A DNA stretch of 64,000 nt from Amycolatopsis cihanbeyliensis (GCF_006715045.1 NZ_VFML01000002.1:620001-684000), one strand, 5' to 3'. Numbered from the stretch's first letter, positions 9,286-21,799 are shown. Translations and numbers: made by a program. The notes: generated from the letters alone by a model not told the origin.

Positions 9286-9678
9286 CTACCCCTGCTGCTG
9301 GCTCGGCAGCCTGCCCTCGGCCTTCCGGCGGGCCACATCGCGGCGCAGCCAGAACAGCCACAGCCAGATCGCCAGGAACAGCACGCCGATGACGGCCACC
9401 GCGGGTAGCCAGACCACGAACCCGATCAGCGCGACCTGCAGTGCGAGCACCGCCCAACTCACCCACGGCCTGCGCAGGAAACCGCAGCAGAGGATGAGCG
9501 CCACCGCGATCGCACCGACCGTCCAGGCCTGCCCGCTGGCGATCCCGTCGCCGAGCGTGCCGACCACCGGCAGCGCCAGCCCGACCACGATCGCCTCGAT
9601 CACCAGCGAACCCGCCATCACCCCGCGAAAGGACCTCATCGGATCCCGCGGCTGCGCGGGTTCCTGCTGCTCGCTCAC
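9286..9678 (-). CDS. DUF4233 small membrane protein
   Basis: A 130-residue membrane protein with about four hydrophobic segments (VMAGSLVIEAIVVGLALPVVG, AWTVGAIAVALILCCGFL, WVSWAVLALQVALIGFVV, VAVIGVLFLAIWLWLFWL). The length, segment pattern and position between folC and ndk match the actinobacterial DUF4233 family (Rv2446c in M. tuberculosis); its function is not known. Its GTG start overlaps the folC stop codon (GTGA, 9675-9678), so it is translationally coupled to folC. The C-terminus (RRDVARRKAEGRLPSQQQ) is basic and probably cytoplasmic. Confidence 0.85.
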   Translation of the reverse strand: MSEQQEPAQPRDPMRSFRGVMAGSLVIEAIVVGLALPVVGTLGDGIASGQAWTVGAIAVALILCCGFLRRPWVSWAVLALQVALIGFVVWLPAVAVIGVLFLAIWLWLFWLRRDVARRKAEGRLPSQQQG

Positions 9679-11189
9679 TGCGGCTCCTTGCCGAGCAGGG
9701 TGCGGGCCTGGCCCGCCGTCACCACCGATCCGGTGATCAGGACGCCCCCGCCCGCGAGCGGCTCCTCCGGATCGTCGGGTTGCTCCACCAGGCCGATCGC
9801 GGTCTCCACCGCGGCGTCCAGGGCCGGTTCGGCGACCACCCGCTCCTCCCCGAACACCGCGACCGCCAGCTCGGCCAGCTCCGCTACCGGCATCGCCCGC
9901 GGCGACTCGGGGCGGGTCACCACGATCTCCGAGACCACCGGTTCGATCGCCTCCAGGATTCCCCGCGCGTCCTTGTCGCCCAGCACGCCGACGACCGCGG
10001 CGAGCCTGCGGAACGCGAACTCCTCGGCCACCGTGGTGGCGAGTGCCCTGGCTCCGTGCGGGTTGTGCGCGGCGTCCAGCAACACCGTGGGCGCCGCCCG
10101 CACGCGTTCCAGCCTGCCGGGGGTCGTCACCTCGGCGAAGGCCTCGCGCACCGCCTCCACCACGAGCTGCCGCTCCTGACCCGCACCGAAGAACGCCTCC
10201 ACCGCGGCCAGCGCGAGCGAGGCATTGGCCGCCTGATGCGCGCCGTGCAGCGGCAGGAAGATCTCGTCGTAGACCCCGCCGAGCCCCCGCAGCCGCAGCA
10301 GCTGCCCACCGACGGCGATCTCGCGGGACAGCACGGTGAACTCGCTGCCTGCCCGTGCCACGGTCGCGTCCACGTCCACGGCACGCTCCAGCAGCACCCG
10401 CTCCACCTCGGGATCCTGCTCGGCGAGCACCGCCACACCGCCCGGCTTGATGATCCCGGCCTTCTCCCGCGCGATCCCGGCCAGGTCACTGCCGAGGTAC
10501 TCGATGTGGTCGATACCGACCGGCGCGACCACGGCGACCTGCGCGTCGGCGACGTTGGTGGCGTCCCAGGTACCACCGAGGCCGACCTCCAGCACCGCCG
10601 CCTCCACCGGGGCGTCGGCGAAGGCGGCGAAGGCCATGCCGGTGAGCACCTCGAACTTGCTCATCGCGGGTTCGCCCGGCCCGGCCGCGTTGTCCACCAT
10701 GGACACGAACGGGGCAACATCGCGGTAGGTGTCCACATAGGTCGCCGGGGAGACCGGCTCCCCGTCGACGCTGATCCGCTCGGTGACCAGTTGCAGGTGC
10801 GGGCTGGTGTAGCGCCCCACCCGCAGCCCCATCCTGGTGAGCAATGCCTCGATCATCCGGGCGGTGGAGCTCTTGCCGTTGGTGCCGGACACCTGCAGCA
10901 CGGGGTAGCCCTTCTGCGGGTCACCCAGCAGGTCGAGCAGCGCGGTGATGCGGGTGAGCGAGGGCTCGATCCTCGTCTCCGGCCAGCGCTCGTTCAGCTC
11001 GTCCTCGACCACGGCCAGCTCGTAGCGAGCCTGCTCGGCCCTGGCCGCCTCGCCGATGACCGGTTCCTCGGACTCCTCCTCGGGGTCGTCCGGCAGCGGC
11101 CCGGCGACGAAGTTGGCACCGGCCGAGAGCTCCGGGGGAAACTCCTGGTCGTCGGACGACTCACCTGACGGCACACACACTCCCAACAC
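9675..11189 (-). CDS. folC: Bifunctional folylpolyglutamate synthase / dihydrofolate synthase
   Basis: FolC joins L-glutamate to dihydropteroate and then extends the polyglutamate tail of folates, using ATP, in the cytoplasm. The Mur-ligase type P-loop is GTNGKSST (about residues 102-109 from the chosen start), with TSPHLQ and the metal-binding VGLGGTWDATNV region after it and LLDAAHNPHGA in the C-terminal domain. About 504 residues, slightly longer than usual because of an acidic N-terminal tail (DDPEEESEEP). The start is uncertain: GTG 11189, or GTG 11174 with GGGAG just upstream. The longest frame to 11285 was rejected since it would run into the divergent methyltransferase gene. It is coupled to the DUF4233 gene by a 4-bp overlap. 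Confidence 0.95.
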   Translation of the reverse strand: MLGVCVPSGESSDDQEFPPELSAGANFVAGPLPDDPEEESEEPVIGEAARAEQARYELAVVEDELNERWPETRIEPSLTRITALLDLLGDPQKGYPVLQVSGTNGKSSTARMIEALLTRMGLRVGRYTSPHLQLVTERISVDGEPVSPATYVDTYRDVAPFVSMVDNAAGPGEPAMSKFEVLTGMAFAAFADAPVEAAVLEVGLGGTWDATNVADAQVAVVAPVGIDHIEYLGSDLAGIAREKAGIIKPGGVAVLAEQDPEVERVLLERAVDVDATVARAGSEFTVLSREIAVGGQLLRLRGLGGVYDEIFLPLHGAHQAANASLALAAVEAFFGAGQERQLVVEAVREAFAEVTTPGRLERVRAAPTVLLDAAHNPHGARALATTVAEEFAFRRLAAVVGVLGDKDARGILEAIEPVVSEIVVTRPESPRAMPVAELAELAVAVFGEERVVAEPALDAAVETAIGLVEQPDDPEEPLAGGGVLITGSVVTAGQARTLLGKEPQ

Positions 11190-11255
11190 ATGAACTCGTG
11201 CCTTCTCGTGGACGGGAGTGAGTCTACGTGCGCGTGTTCTGGCAGTTTGGGGTGC

Positions 11256-11879
11256 GTGCCGTTCAGTCACAATGATCACTACCACCCGCTGCTACTGCGT
11301 CGGTTGCCCGCCGGGGCGCGGAGCGCCCTGGACGTCGGCTGCGGAACCGGCACCCTCGCCCGCAGGCTGGCCGCGCGCGGGATCGACGTGGACGGCGTCG
11401 ATCCCGCGGCCGAAGTGATCGACATGGCCAGGGCGCTCGGCTCACCCGGGCCCGGACGGATCAGCTACCACCGGGCCGACGTCCGCGAGCACGCCCTTCC
11501 CGCCGGGTACTACGACTACATCTCCTGCCTGGCTTCCCTGCACCACATGCCGTTCGGCACGGTCACCATGCTGCGGGACGCTCTCGCGCCCGGCGGGGTG
11601 CTGGTCGTCCTCGGGCCGGCCAAGCCCCGCGCGGTGACCGACTGGGGCACCTGGATCGCCGCCGCCCCGGCGAACCTGGTGGCCCGCGGGATCGTGGCCG
11701 CCGCGGAACGGCTGAACGGTGGGCCCGAGCCGCGGGTGCGGGCGCCGGTCAGCGACTGGGACGAGTCGATGACCGACGTCCGGCGGAACGCGGCCCGGCT
11801 ACTGCCCGGCAGCACCGTGCGGACCCTGCTGTTCTGGCGGTACCTGCTGACCTATCGCGAGCCGGCGGTCACCAGCTGA
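11256..11879 (+). CDS. Class I SAM-dependent methyltransferase
   Basis: About 207 residues with a class I methyltransferase fold: the SAM-binding glycine motif is ALDVGCGTGTLARRL, followed by the acidic post-II loop VDGVDPAAE, motif II with YHRADV, and motif IV/V CLASLHHMPF. The start was set at GTG 11256 (VPFSHNDHYHPLLL), which is typical of this subgroup; earlier in-frame codons would overlap the folC promoter region. The substrate is unknown, probably a small molecule. It is divergent from folC, and its last 11 bases overlap the end of the convergent P450 gene. Confidence 0.85.
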   Translation: MPFSHNDHYHPLLLRRLPAGARSALDVGCGTGTLARRLAARGIDVDGVDPAAEVIDMARALGSPGPGRISYHRADVREHALPAGYYDYISCLASLHHMPFGTVTMLRDALAPGGVLVVLGPAKPRAVTDWGTWIAAAPANLVARGIVAAAERLNGGPEPRVRAPVSDWDESMTDVRRNAARLLPGSTVRTLLFWRYLLTYREPAVTS

Positions 11880-13059
11880 CCGGGAGCCGGTGCACCCCGT
11901 AGATGCCCATGTCGGTACGCAGTGGCACCTGCTCCGGCTCCACCGCGAGCCGCAGCCCGGGGAACCGCCGGAACAGCTCCGCGTAGCCGACCCGCATCTC
12001 GATCCGCGCGAGTTGCTGGCCGAGACACTGGTGCAGCCCATGGCCGAAGGCGAGGTGGCCCCCGGCATCACCCCGGCCCAGGTCCAGGGTGTCCGGATCC
12101 GCGAACCGGGCCGGGTCGCGGTTCGCCGCCGGCAGCGCGACCGCGACCGACTCGCCCGCGCGGATCAGCCGCCCGTCCAGCTCGACGTCCTCGACGGCGG
12201 TGCGCACCAGCCCCTGGTGGATGATGGTGAGGTAGCGCAGCAGTTCCTCCACCACCCCTTCGATCGGCACGGTGCCCGCACGCAACGCCGCCGCCTGCTC
12301 GGGACGCCGCAAGAGCGCGAACGTACCGAGGGCGAGCATGTTCGCGGTGGTCTCGTGCCCCGCGATCAGCAGCAGGAAGGCGATCGTGGCCAGCTCGTCG
12401 CCGGTCAAGACACCACCGGCGATCAGCCCGCTGAGCAGATCGTCGGCGGGTTCGGCCTGCTTGTGGCGGACCAGCTCGCCCAGGTAGGTCAGCAGCGAGC
12501 GCGCGGAGGCCGAGGCTTCCTCGTCGGTGGCGTCCAGGCTGAGCACGATCGCGCTGTTGCGCTGAAACTCGTCCCGGTCGGCGTACGGCACGCCGAGCAA
12601 CTCGCAGATGACCAAGGACGGGATCGGTAACGCGAAGTCCTGCACCAGCTCGGCGGGCGGGCCCGCCTGCGCCATCGTGTCCAGGTGCTCGGCCACGATC
12701 TGCTCGATCCTCGGCACCAGCTGGTTCATCCTGCGCACGGTGAACTGCCCGGTGAGCAGCTTTCGGTACCGGGTGTGCTCCGGCGGGTCCATCCCGATGA
12801 AGAAGCCCGGCCGGGCCGGCTCGCCCGCCCGGATGTCCTCCACCTTCGGCCTGCGCACCACCGAGCGCCGCACCTCAAGGTCCGAGCTGAACCGGGGGTC
12901 GGCCAGCACCGCCTTGGCCAAAGCGTGTGTGGTCACCATCCACCCGAGGTGCCCGTCCGGGTAGGCGAGCCTGCTCAGCGGCTCCTCGGTACGCACCTCG
13001 GCCAGCTCCGGCGGCGGATCGAACGGGTTGGGGCGCTGGTGCGGGTATGTCCGGGTCAT
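11869..13059 (-). CDS. Cytochrome P450 monooxygenase
   Basis: A soluble bacterial P450 of 396 residues, the normal size. The oxygen-binding helix I motif is AGHETTAN (about residues 233-240), the K-helix ExxR is EELLR (271-275), and the heme loop is FGHGLHQCLG with the ligand Cys345. The substrate is unknown; partners would be a ferredoxin and reductase, none of which are encoded nearby. The start is the second in-frame candidate (MTRTYPHQRPNPF, preceded by AGGGAGAGG) and not GTG 13098. It is divergent from a TetR-family gene across an AT-rich 98-bp spacer with an operator-like repeat, so it is probably that regulator's target. Confidence 0.95.
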   Translation of the reverse strand: MTRTYPHQRPNPFDPPPELAEVRTEEPLSRLAYPDGHLGWMVTTHALAKAVLADPRFSSDLEVRRSVVRRPKVEDIRAGEPARPGFFIGMDPPEHTRYRKLLTGQFTVRRMNQLVPRIEQIVAEHLDTMAQAGPPAELVQDFALPIPSLVICELLGVPYADRDEFQRNSAIVLSLDATDEEASASARSLLTYLGELVRHKQAEPADDLLSGLIAGGVLTGDELATIAFLLLIAGHETTANMLALGTFALLRRPEQAAALRAGTVPIEGVVEELLRYLTIIHQGLVRTAVEDVELDGRLIRAGESVAVALPAANRDPARFADPDTLDLGRGDAGGHLAFGHGLHQCLGQQLARIEMRVGYAELFRRFPGLRLAVEPEQVPLRTDMGIYGVHRLPVSW

Positions 13060-13116
13060 GCCTCTCCCTACGACGCGCGACGTGACAGTTACCACCAAAC
13101 ATCACAAGCTTGATTT

Positions 13117-13148
13117 TTACAAGGAGTGTAATTTTTTTGCCGTTGTAA
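13117..13148. promoter_or_regulatory. Candidate TetR operator in the P450/TetR spacer
   Basis: TTACA-N5-TGTAA is a perfect inverted repeat at 13117-13131, and a second TTGTAA half-site follows at 13143-13148, ten bases before the TetR start codon. It sits in a strikingly AT-rich stretch (runs of five and seven T) inside otherwise GC-rich DNA. Position between divergent genes fits a site where the TetR protein represses both. Binding is inferred from position and symmetry only. Confidence 0.5.
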
Positions 13149-13157
13149 GATGCTCCG

Positions 13158-13772
13158 ATGGTGGAGACGGTCGGACTGCGCGAGCGCAAGAAGCAGCGCA
13201 CGCGGCAGGCGTTGGTCGAGGCCGCGATGCGCCTGTTCCAGGAGAAGGGCTACGAGCGGACCACGGTGGCCGAGATCGCCGACGCGGCAGGGGTGTCCAC
13301 GAAGACGCTGTTCAACTACTTCCCCGGGAAGGAAGAACTCATCTTCGGCCACCGCAGGGAACGTGTCGACTCGCTGCGGGACCGGATCGCGGCACGCGGC
13401 GAGGGTGAGCAGCCCGCCGACCTGCTCACCCGGGTCGTCGAGGAGTTACTGACCTCGATCATGGCGACCGGCGACGAACCCGGTTTCGAGCTGAACCTCG
13501 AGCAGGCCCGGTTGATCATGGCGGTGCCGGAGCTGCGGGCACGCTCGCTGCAGTTGCTGGTCGACGCGCAGCAACGGCTCGCCGCCGCGCTGCACGCCGC
13601 CTACCCGGACCGGTACGACCCGATCACCGCGGCCGCCACGATCGGCGTCCTGGTGGGCGCGATGCACGCGGCGATGACCGCGAGCCTGGCCCGGGCGGAC
13701 TCACTCGAGCAGACGATGCTCGCGACCCGCCGGGCGGTCGAGATCGCCCGGGCCGGAATCGGGGCGAACTGA
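13158..13772 (+). CDS. TetR/AcrR-family transcriptional regulator
   Basis: A 204-residue one-component regulator. The N-terminal helix-turn-helix is clear: RKKQRTRQALVEAAMRLFQEKG (split here as RKKQRTRQALVEAA and MRLFQEKG), then TTVAEIADAAGVSTKTLFNY and FPGKEEL, about residues 10-57. The C-terminal ligand/dimer domain is variable and gives no ligand hint. It is divergent from the P450 gene; such pairs usually mean the regulator represses its neighbour until a ligand binds. The start codon ATG 13158 has no good ribosome site nearby, so translation may be weak or leaderless-like. Confidence 0.93.
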   Translation: MVETVGLRERKKQRTRQALVEAAMRLFQEKGYERTTVAEIADAAGVSTKTLFNYFPGKEELIFGHRRERVDSLRDRIAARGEGEQPADLLTRVVEELLTSIMATGDEPGFELNLEQARLIMAVPELRARSLQLLVDAQQRLAAALHAAYPDRYDPITAAATIGVLVGAMHAAMTASLARADSLEQTMLATRRAVEIARAGIGAN

Positions 13773-13843
13773 CCCCGATCGGGCGCAGCGCGCGGGGCGG
13801 TGTGTCGGCTAGGAACGTAGGCAGGCCGATCAAAGGGGATCCC

Positions 13844-14749
13844 ATGGGCACTCGCCGAAGCCTGTCCGCCACCGCCGGCGCGATCACGGTCGCGCTCGTC
13901 ACCGCGGTCGTCCTGGCCGCCAGTACGCTGACCGCCGCCGCGACCGGCGGCTCCACCACGACCTTCCGGCACTACGTCGCGCTCGGCGACTCCTACACCT
14001 CCGGTCCACTGATCCCGCTACCGCGGCTGGACCCGGTCGGCTGCGTCCGCTCGACCAGCAACTACCCGGCGCTGCTCGCGCACAAGCTGCGGGTCCACAC
14101 CTACACCGACGTCAGTTGCGGGGGCGCGGACACCGGCGATATGACCAGCCCGCAGGAGGTGTTCCTGGGGCCGAACCCGCCGCAGTTCGACGCGCTGCGC
14201 CCGCACACGGACCTGGTCACGGTCGGCATCGGCGGCAACGACCACGGCGTGTTCGGCAGCCTGGTCGGCACCTGCCCAGGGCTGCGGGCCGAGGACCCGA
14301 CCGGCGCGCCCTGCCGGGAGCACTTCACCGAGGACGGGGTGGACACCATCCTGGCGAAGATCTCCGACACCCGGCGCAATGTCACCGAGGTGCTGCGCGG
14401 CATCCACGAGCGCTCGCCGCGGGCGAGGGTGCTGCTGATCGGCTACCCGCGGATCGCGCCGGAAACCGGCTACTGCCCGAACGTGCTGCCGTTCGCCGAG
14501 GGCGACTACGCCTGGCTGAACGAGGTCGAGCGGGCCCTCAACGCCGCGCTGGAGAACGCGGCCGCGGCGGACGGAGACACGACCTACGTGGACACCTTCG
14601 GTCCCTCGCGCGGGCACGACGCCTGCCAGCCGCGCGGCACGGCCTGGGTGAACGGCCAGCACCGCAAGCTGTTGGCCGCGGCCGAGTACCATCCGTACCT
14701 GACCGGGATGCGGGGCGTGGCCGGCGTGACCTACGCCCAGCTGAGGTAA
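13844..14749 (+). CDS. Secreted SGNH/GDSL-type esterase or lipase
   Basis: An exported esterase of 301 residues. The start is ATG 13844 with AAAGGGG upstream; a signal peptide covers about residues 1-33. SGNH blocks follow: block I YVALGDSYTSG with nucleophile Ser50, block III VGIGGNDHG (oxyanion Gly/Asn), and the C-terminal EYHPYLTG with the catalytic His. Paired cysteines (VGC, SCGG, TCPG, PCRE, YCPN, DACQ) suggest three disulfides, as in Streptomyces-type secreted lipases. It probably hydrolyses lipid or small esters outside the cell. It ends just before the convergent valS gene. Confidence 0.92.
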   Translation: MGTRRSLSATAGAITVALVTAVVLAASTLTAAATGGSTTTFRHYVALGDSYTSGPLIPLPRLDPVGCVRSTSNYPALLAHKLRVHTYTDVSCGGADTGDMTSPQEVFLGPNPPQFDALRPHTDLVTVGIGGNDHGVFGSLVGTCPGLRAEDPTGAPCREHFTEDGVDTILAKISDTRRNVTEVLRGIHERSPRARVLLIGYPRIAPETGYCPNVLPFAEGDYAWLNEVERALNAALENAAAADGDTTYVDTFGPSRGHDACQPRGTAWVNGQHRKLLAAAEYHPYLTGMRGVAGVTYAQLR

Positions 14750-14756
14750 CGGCGGC

Positions 14757-17387
<2,631 letters not shown>

Positions 17388-17452
17388 AGCTAGCCAGTCT
17401 ACGAAGCAGCCCGGGGGTGCGGAGCCCACCCCCGAAGGAGCACCATGAACCC

Positions 17453-19759
17453 GTGACACGTAAGGCACCACGGCAGGACGTCGACGAGAACCGCGTCGAG
17501 ACGAGCACCCCGAAGGACTGGGCGGCGGGAATCACCGGCGTGACGGTGTCGCTGGCCCGCGGGCTGGAACAGATGGGGGTCGGTCGCACGGTCCGCACGC
17601 TGCGGTTGCTCAACCAGCGCGAGGGGTTCGACTGCCCCGGCTGCGCCTGGCCGGAGCCGCGCGAGGCCGACGGTGAGCGGCGCAAGCTCGCCGAGTTCTG
17701 TGAGAACGGGGCCAAGGCCGTCGCCGAGGAGGCCACCCGGCGCCTGGTCGACGCCGCGTTCTTCGCCCGGCACCCGGTGGCCGAGCTGGCCGAGCGCACC
17801 GACTACTGGCTGGGCCAGCAGGGGCGGCTGACCGAGCCGATGGTGCTGCGCGAGGGGGCGACGCACTACGAACCGATATCCTGGGACGAGGCGTTCGCAC
17901 TCACCGCGAGCACCCTGCGCGGCCTGGACGACCCGAACGAGGCGATCTTCTACACCTCCGGGCGTACCAGCAACGAGGCCGCGTTCCTCTACCAGTTGCT
18001 GGTGCGCTCCTTCGGCACGAACAACCTGCCGGACTGCTCGAACATGTGCCACGAGTCCTCCGGGGCCGCGCTGTCCGCGACCACCGGCATCGGCAAGGGG
18101 TCGGTGAGCCTCGCCGACATCCATCAGGCCGACCTGATCGTGGTCGTCGGGCAGAACCCGGGCACCAACCACCCACGCATGCTCTCTGCGCTGGAAGAGG
18201 CCAAGGCGGCCGGGGCTCGGATCGTGGCGGTGAACCCGCTGCCCGAGGCGGGCCTGATGCGGTTCAAGAACCCGCAGAACGTGCGCGGGGTCGTCGGCAA
18301 GGGGACACAGCTTGCCGACGAGTTCGCGCAGATCAAGCTGGGTGGCGACCTCGCCTTCTTCCAGGCGATCGGGCACCTGCTGCTGGCCTGGGAACGGGCG
18401 GCGCCCGGCACGGTGCTGGACCGCTCCTTCGTCGAAGGATCCACGTACGGGTTCGAGGAGTACGTCGAGCGGGTCGGCGAGCTGGACTGGGACGAGGTGG
18501 ACGAGGCCACCGGCCTGGACCGGGATCAGATCGTCCGGATCGCGCGCATGCTGGCCGACTCGAAGCGCACGATCTACTGCTGGGCCATGGGTCTGACCCA
18601 GCACAAGCACGCGGTGGCCACCATCACCGAGATCGTGAACGTGGCCCTGCTGCGGGGCATGATCGGCAAGCCGGGCGCGGGGCTGTGCCCGGTGCGCGGG
18701 CACTCCAACGTGCAGGGCGACCGCACCATGGGTGTCTGGGAGAAGATGCCGGAGAGCTTCCTCGGCGCGTTGGAACGGGAGTTCGGCGTCCCGATCCCCC
18801 GTGCGCACGGCTGGGACACGGTGGACGCCATCCGGGCCATGCGGGACGGCCGGGGCAAGGTGTTCTTCGCGGTCGGCGGCAACTTCGCGGCCGCCACCCC
18901 GGACTCGGAGCTGACCGAGCGCGCGCTGCGTTCGTGCGAGCTGACCGTGCACGTGTCGACGAAGTTGAACCGCTCGCATGTGGTGCCCGGTCGGACCGCC
19001 CTGATCCTGCCCACGCTCGGCCGGACCGAGCGCGACGCGCAGCCGGGCGGCGAGCAGTTCGTGACGGTGGAGGACTCGATGTCGGCGGTGCACACCTCCC
19101 GTGGCCGCCTTCGCCCGGCGAGCGACAAGCTGCTCTCCGAGGTCGCGATCATCTGCCGGACGGCCCGCACGCTGTTCGGTGCGGACCACCCGGTGCCCTG
19201 GCAGGCGTTCGAGGGCGACTACGACCTGATCAGGGAACGCATCGGCCGGGTGGTGCCGGGCTGCGCGGACTACAACGCCCGGGTGCGCGAGCCGGACGGT
19301 TTCGTACTGCCACACGCACCCCGCGACTCGCGGGAGTTCACCGGAACTCGCACCGGCAAGGCCCAGTTCACGGTCAACGAGCTGGAGTTCCCGAGGGTCG
19401 GTGCCGGCAGGCTGCTGCTGCAGACCCTGCGCAGTCACGACCAGTACAACACCACGATCTACGGGCTCTCCGACCGGTATCGCGGCGTCGAGGACGGCCG
19501 GCGGGTGGTGTTCATGCATCCCGACGACCTCGCCAAGCTCGGTTTCGCCGACGGTGAGCTGGTCGACCTGGTTTCCGAGTGGACCGACCGGGAGCGGCGC
19601 GCGCCGCGGTTCCGCGTGATCGCCTATCCCTGCGCGCGGGGGTGCGCGGCCGCCTACTTCCCCGAAGCCAACGCGCTGGTGGCGCTGGATTCGGTGGCGA
19701 AGACCTCGAACACTCCGGTGTCGAAGTCGATCGTGGTGCGGCTGGAGCCGACGAGCTGA
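17453..19759 (+). CDS. FdhF/YdeP-type molybdopterin oxidoreductase
   Basis: A molybdenum-bis-guanine-dinucleotide enzyme of 768 residues, of the YdeP branch of the formate-dehydrogenase/DMSO-reductase superfamily. An N-terminal [11 protein letters not shown] and FCENGAKAV supply cysteines of the kind that bind a 4Fe-4S cluster. The cofactor-binding core shows [21 protein letters not shown] (possible Mo-ligand Cys), [13 protein letters not shown] and the C-terminal molybdopterin domain. The true electron donor for YdeP proteins is poorly known; formate is possible. Start at GTG 17453 with GAAGGAG 12 bases upstream. No membrane or small subunits are adjacent; the FdhD maturation protein is encoded 7 kb away. 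Confidence 0.9.
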   Translation: MTRKAPRQDVDENRVETSTPKDWAAGITGVTVSLARGLEQMGVGRTVRTLRLLNQREGFDCPGCAWPEPREADGERRKLAEFCENGAKAVAEEATRRLVDAAFFARHPVAELAERTDYWLGQQGRLTEPMVLREGATHYEPISWDEAFALTASTLRGLDDPNEAIFYTSGRTSNEAAFLYQLLVRSFGTNNLPDCSNMCHESSGAALSATTGIGKGSVSLADIHQADLIVVVGQNPGTNHPRMLSALEEAKAAGARIVAVNPLPEAGLMRFKNPQNVRGVVGKGTQLADEFAQIKLGGDLAFFQAIGHLLLAWERAAPGTVLDRSFVEGSTYGFEEYVERVGELDWDEVDEATGLDRDQIVRIARMLADSKRTIYCWAMGLTQHKHAVATITEIVNVALLRGMIGKPGAGLCPVRGHSNVQGDRTMGVWEKMPESFLGALEREFGVPIPRAHGWDTVDAIRAMRDGRGKVFFAVGGNFAAATPDSELTERALRSCELTVHVSTKLNRSHVVPGRTALILPTLGRTERDAQPGGEQFVTVEDSMSAVHTSRGRLRPASDKLLSEVAIICRTARTLFGADHPVPWQAFEGDYDLIRERIGRVVPGCADYNARVREPDGFVLPHAPRDSREFTGTRTGKAQFTVNELEFPRVGAGRLLLQTLRSHDQYNTTIYGLSDRYRGVEDGRRVVFMHPDDLAKLGFADGELVDLVSEWTDRERRAPRFRVIAYPCARGCAAAYFPEANALVALDSVAKTSNTPVSKSIVVRLEPTS

Positions 19760-19763
19760 GTCG

Positions 19764-20438
19764 TCAGGTCGTCGCGGTCAAGATGGTCGGGACGAACACG
19801 GCCACCATGACCGCCGCGGTGATCTCCTCCACGGCCTTGCCCATCGCGTCCGAGACCCAGTTGCCCTCGGCGATCTTCTTCGCCCGCTCGTCGACCAGTT
19901 TCGCGTCGTCGGTCTCCACGGCCTTGCCTGCCGACTTCGTGGCGCTGAGCAGGGAGATGAGGGCCACCTCTCGCTCACCGGGGTCCTCGCCGTCGACCAG
20001 CACGCGCCGCAGGCCCGCCCGGATCCCGTCCTCGTGCGCGGAGTCCTCCGCCGGCCACCGAGTGGTCGGGAAGATCCCCAGGATCCGGCCACGCTCGCGG
20101 CGGAGAATGCCACGATCGGCCAGCCCGGTGAGCAGCCGGGTGGACAGTTGGTTACCCGCGAGCGCACCGATCGCCTGCTGTGGCTTCCCCCCATCGAGTT
20201 CACCGAGCTTCTCCAGTGCCTCGTCCAGCACGGGCTGCCCGGTCGGTGTGCCGTCCCGCAGGACCAGCCTTCCCTCCTGAGCCTGCTCCCCCTCGCCCGC
20301 GACGGCGACCTTGTCCTGCATCGCCAGCTCGATCAGCAGCGCGCCGGCCAGCAGATGCTCGAGGTTTGTCACCCCGCGTGCGGGCTCACCGGTGTCATCC
20401 TCGAACACCAGGAGCAACAGGTCCTCCGCGATCAACAT
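19764..20438 (-). CDS. GPP34 (GOLPH3/Vps74-like) family protein
   Basis: A 224-residue protein with the start MLIAEDLLLLVFEDDTGEP and the blocks LEHLLAGALLIELAMQDKV and LADRGILRRERGRILGIFP, characteristic of actinobacterial GPP34 proteins. The eukaryotic relatives bind phosphatidylinositol 4-phosphate at the Golgi; the bacterial role is not established. There is no signal peptide; a hydrophobic C-terminal stretch (ITAAVMVAVFVPTILTA) may touch the membrane. It converges on the molybdoenzyme gene with a 4-bp gap. Confidence 0.85.
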   Translation of the reverse strand: MLIAEDLLLLVFEDDTGEPARGVTNLEHLLAGALLIELAMQDKVAVAGEGEQAQEGRLVLRDGTPTGQPVLDEALEKLGELDGGKPQQAIGALAGNQLSTRLLTGLADRGILRRERGRILGIFPTTRWPAEDSAHEDGIRAGLRRVLVDGEDPGEREVALISLLSATKSAGKAVETDDAKLVDERAKKIAEGNWVSDAMGKAVEEITAAVMVAVFVPTILTATT

Positions 20439-20539
20439 GCTTGGCAGGGTAATAGCCGAACCGCCTTCATGTACCCGAAACGGGCAGTCAGCCGATCGAG
20501 GGATTCCCGAGGACTCGTGTCATCGCAGCTCATCACCCC

Positions 20540-21799
20540 TCAGAAGGGTGGGGTGTCGTCTGGTTCGGGGGTGAGGGGTTCGTGGAGTGGTTCGGGCGGG
20601 TTGGTGTGTACGTCTCCGTGGGGTGTGGTGATGGTCGGTACCCCGTCAACGACTTCGTACTTCCACCCCGGTAGATCTTTCAGGTGGTGGTCCCGCTCGC
20701 AGTACCCCACCAACTCCTTCGCGTTGGTGGTGCCGCCTTGGGCCCACCCGGTGGTGTGGTCGTTCTGGCACCGCTGCGAGGGCCGGTGACACCCGATCCC
20801 TCGGCATTCCCGATCGCGTACTCGCACGAACTCGTCCAGCGCCGCCGTCGGCCGGTACCGGGTGCGCCCCAGATCCGTCGGATGCCCCGTGACGGGGTCG
20901 GTCAGCAACCGGCGCCACACACCATCCGGTCGAGAGGCCAACTCGCGTGCCAGCGCGGCCGGGATATGCCCATGTCCGGCCAGGTACCCCGGCTGCTCAT
21001 CCAACCCCAACAGCGAACTGGCCGCGAAGTACAGAAACACCTCGGTGCGCGGCGCCCGAACCGTGCCGCTCTCGCGCAGGGCGAGGTCGGCGAACACATC
21101 CGCCCGCAACTGCTCCACCGTCCGCTCGTCTCCCTGTCGCCGCTGTTGCCGGGCGATGCGGTCACACCGGGCGTAGAGGGCGGTGGCGACCTCGGTGGGT
21201 AGGTCGGCCACCAGGGTGGAGACCCCGTCCTCCTGGTGCACCACCTCCAGCGACCGTTGCTCCCGCCGGGCTCGTGCCCGCTCGGGGTCCACGGCCAGTA
21301 CCTGCTGCCGTACCGCCCGCCGCACCTGCGCAGGGTCCTTACCCACCAGCTTGTCGGCGATGCGCCGGTCCACCTCCCCCGCCTGCACATCTGACAGCAC
21401 CCCCGTCGGCTCGGACACCGCCCGCGCCCGATCCTGGTCAATCATCCCGGCCCGGAAGGCGGCCAGGGTGCACGGCAACCGACTCGTCAGGTCGAGCCCT
21501 AGAGTGAGGGTGCGTTCCACCCGGTGCGGGGTCCACCGCACCCGCCCGGCCACCTCCTTCACCACCGACTCCCGCACCCCACCCTCCCGGGCGAACCGGG
21601 CCAGTAGCAGCACCCTCCGCGCCTCGGCCCGAGCGATCACCCGCTCATTGGTTTCCAAAGTATCCAATACATCCCCGGGGGATCTGTCCTCGTCCGGGGA
21701 ATCCTGCTGCGGATCGGAACGGTATCTCTCCACGTCCACAATGATATCGAAATGCCCGACAGAATGGGGTGGGAGATGACGCTGTCGATCGGTTTTCAC
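20540..21799 (-). CDS. DUF222 / HNH endonuclease family protein
   Basis: A 419-residue protein with an N-terminal DUF222-type helical region and a C-terminal HNH nuclease fold. The HNH core is visible in CRGIGCHRPSQRCQNDHTT and GGTTNAKELVGYCERDHHLK (split for length; about residues 335-378). Such genes are numerous in mycobacteria and Pseudonocardiaceae (13E12-repeat relatives), often scattered and in several copies, and their function is unknown; a mobile or selfish character is suspected. The first start codon is GTG 21799 without a good ribosome site, so the true start may lie further in. The C-terminal tail (NPPEPLHEPLTPEPDDTPPF) is proline-rich. Confidence 0.85.
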   Translation of the reverse strand: MKTDRQRHLPPHSVGHFDIIVDVERYRSDPQQDSPDEDRSPGDVLDTLETNERVIARAEARRVLLLARFAREGGVRESVVKEVAGRVRWTPHRVERTLTLGLDLTSRLPCTLAAFRAGMIDQDRARAVSEPTGVLSDVQAGEVDRRIADKLVGKDPAQVRRAVRQQVLAVDPERARARREQRSLEVVHQEDGVSTLVADLPTEVATALYARCDRIARQQRRQGDERTVEQLRADVFADLALRESGTVRAPRTEVFLYFAASSLLGLDEQPGYLAGHGHIPAALARELASRPDGVWRRLLTDPVTGHPTDLGRTRYRPTAALDEFVRVRDRECRGIGCHRPSQRCQNDHTTGWAQGGTTNAKELVGYCERDHHLKDLPGWKYEVVDGVPTITTPHGDVHTNPPEPLHEPLTPEPDDTPPF

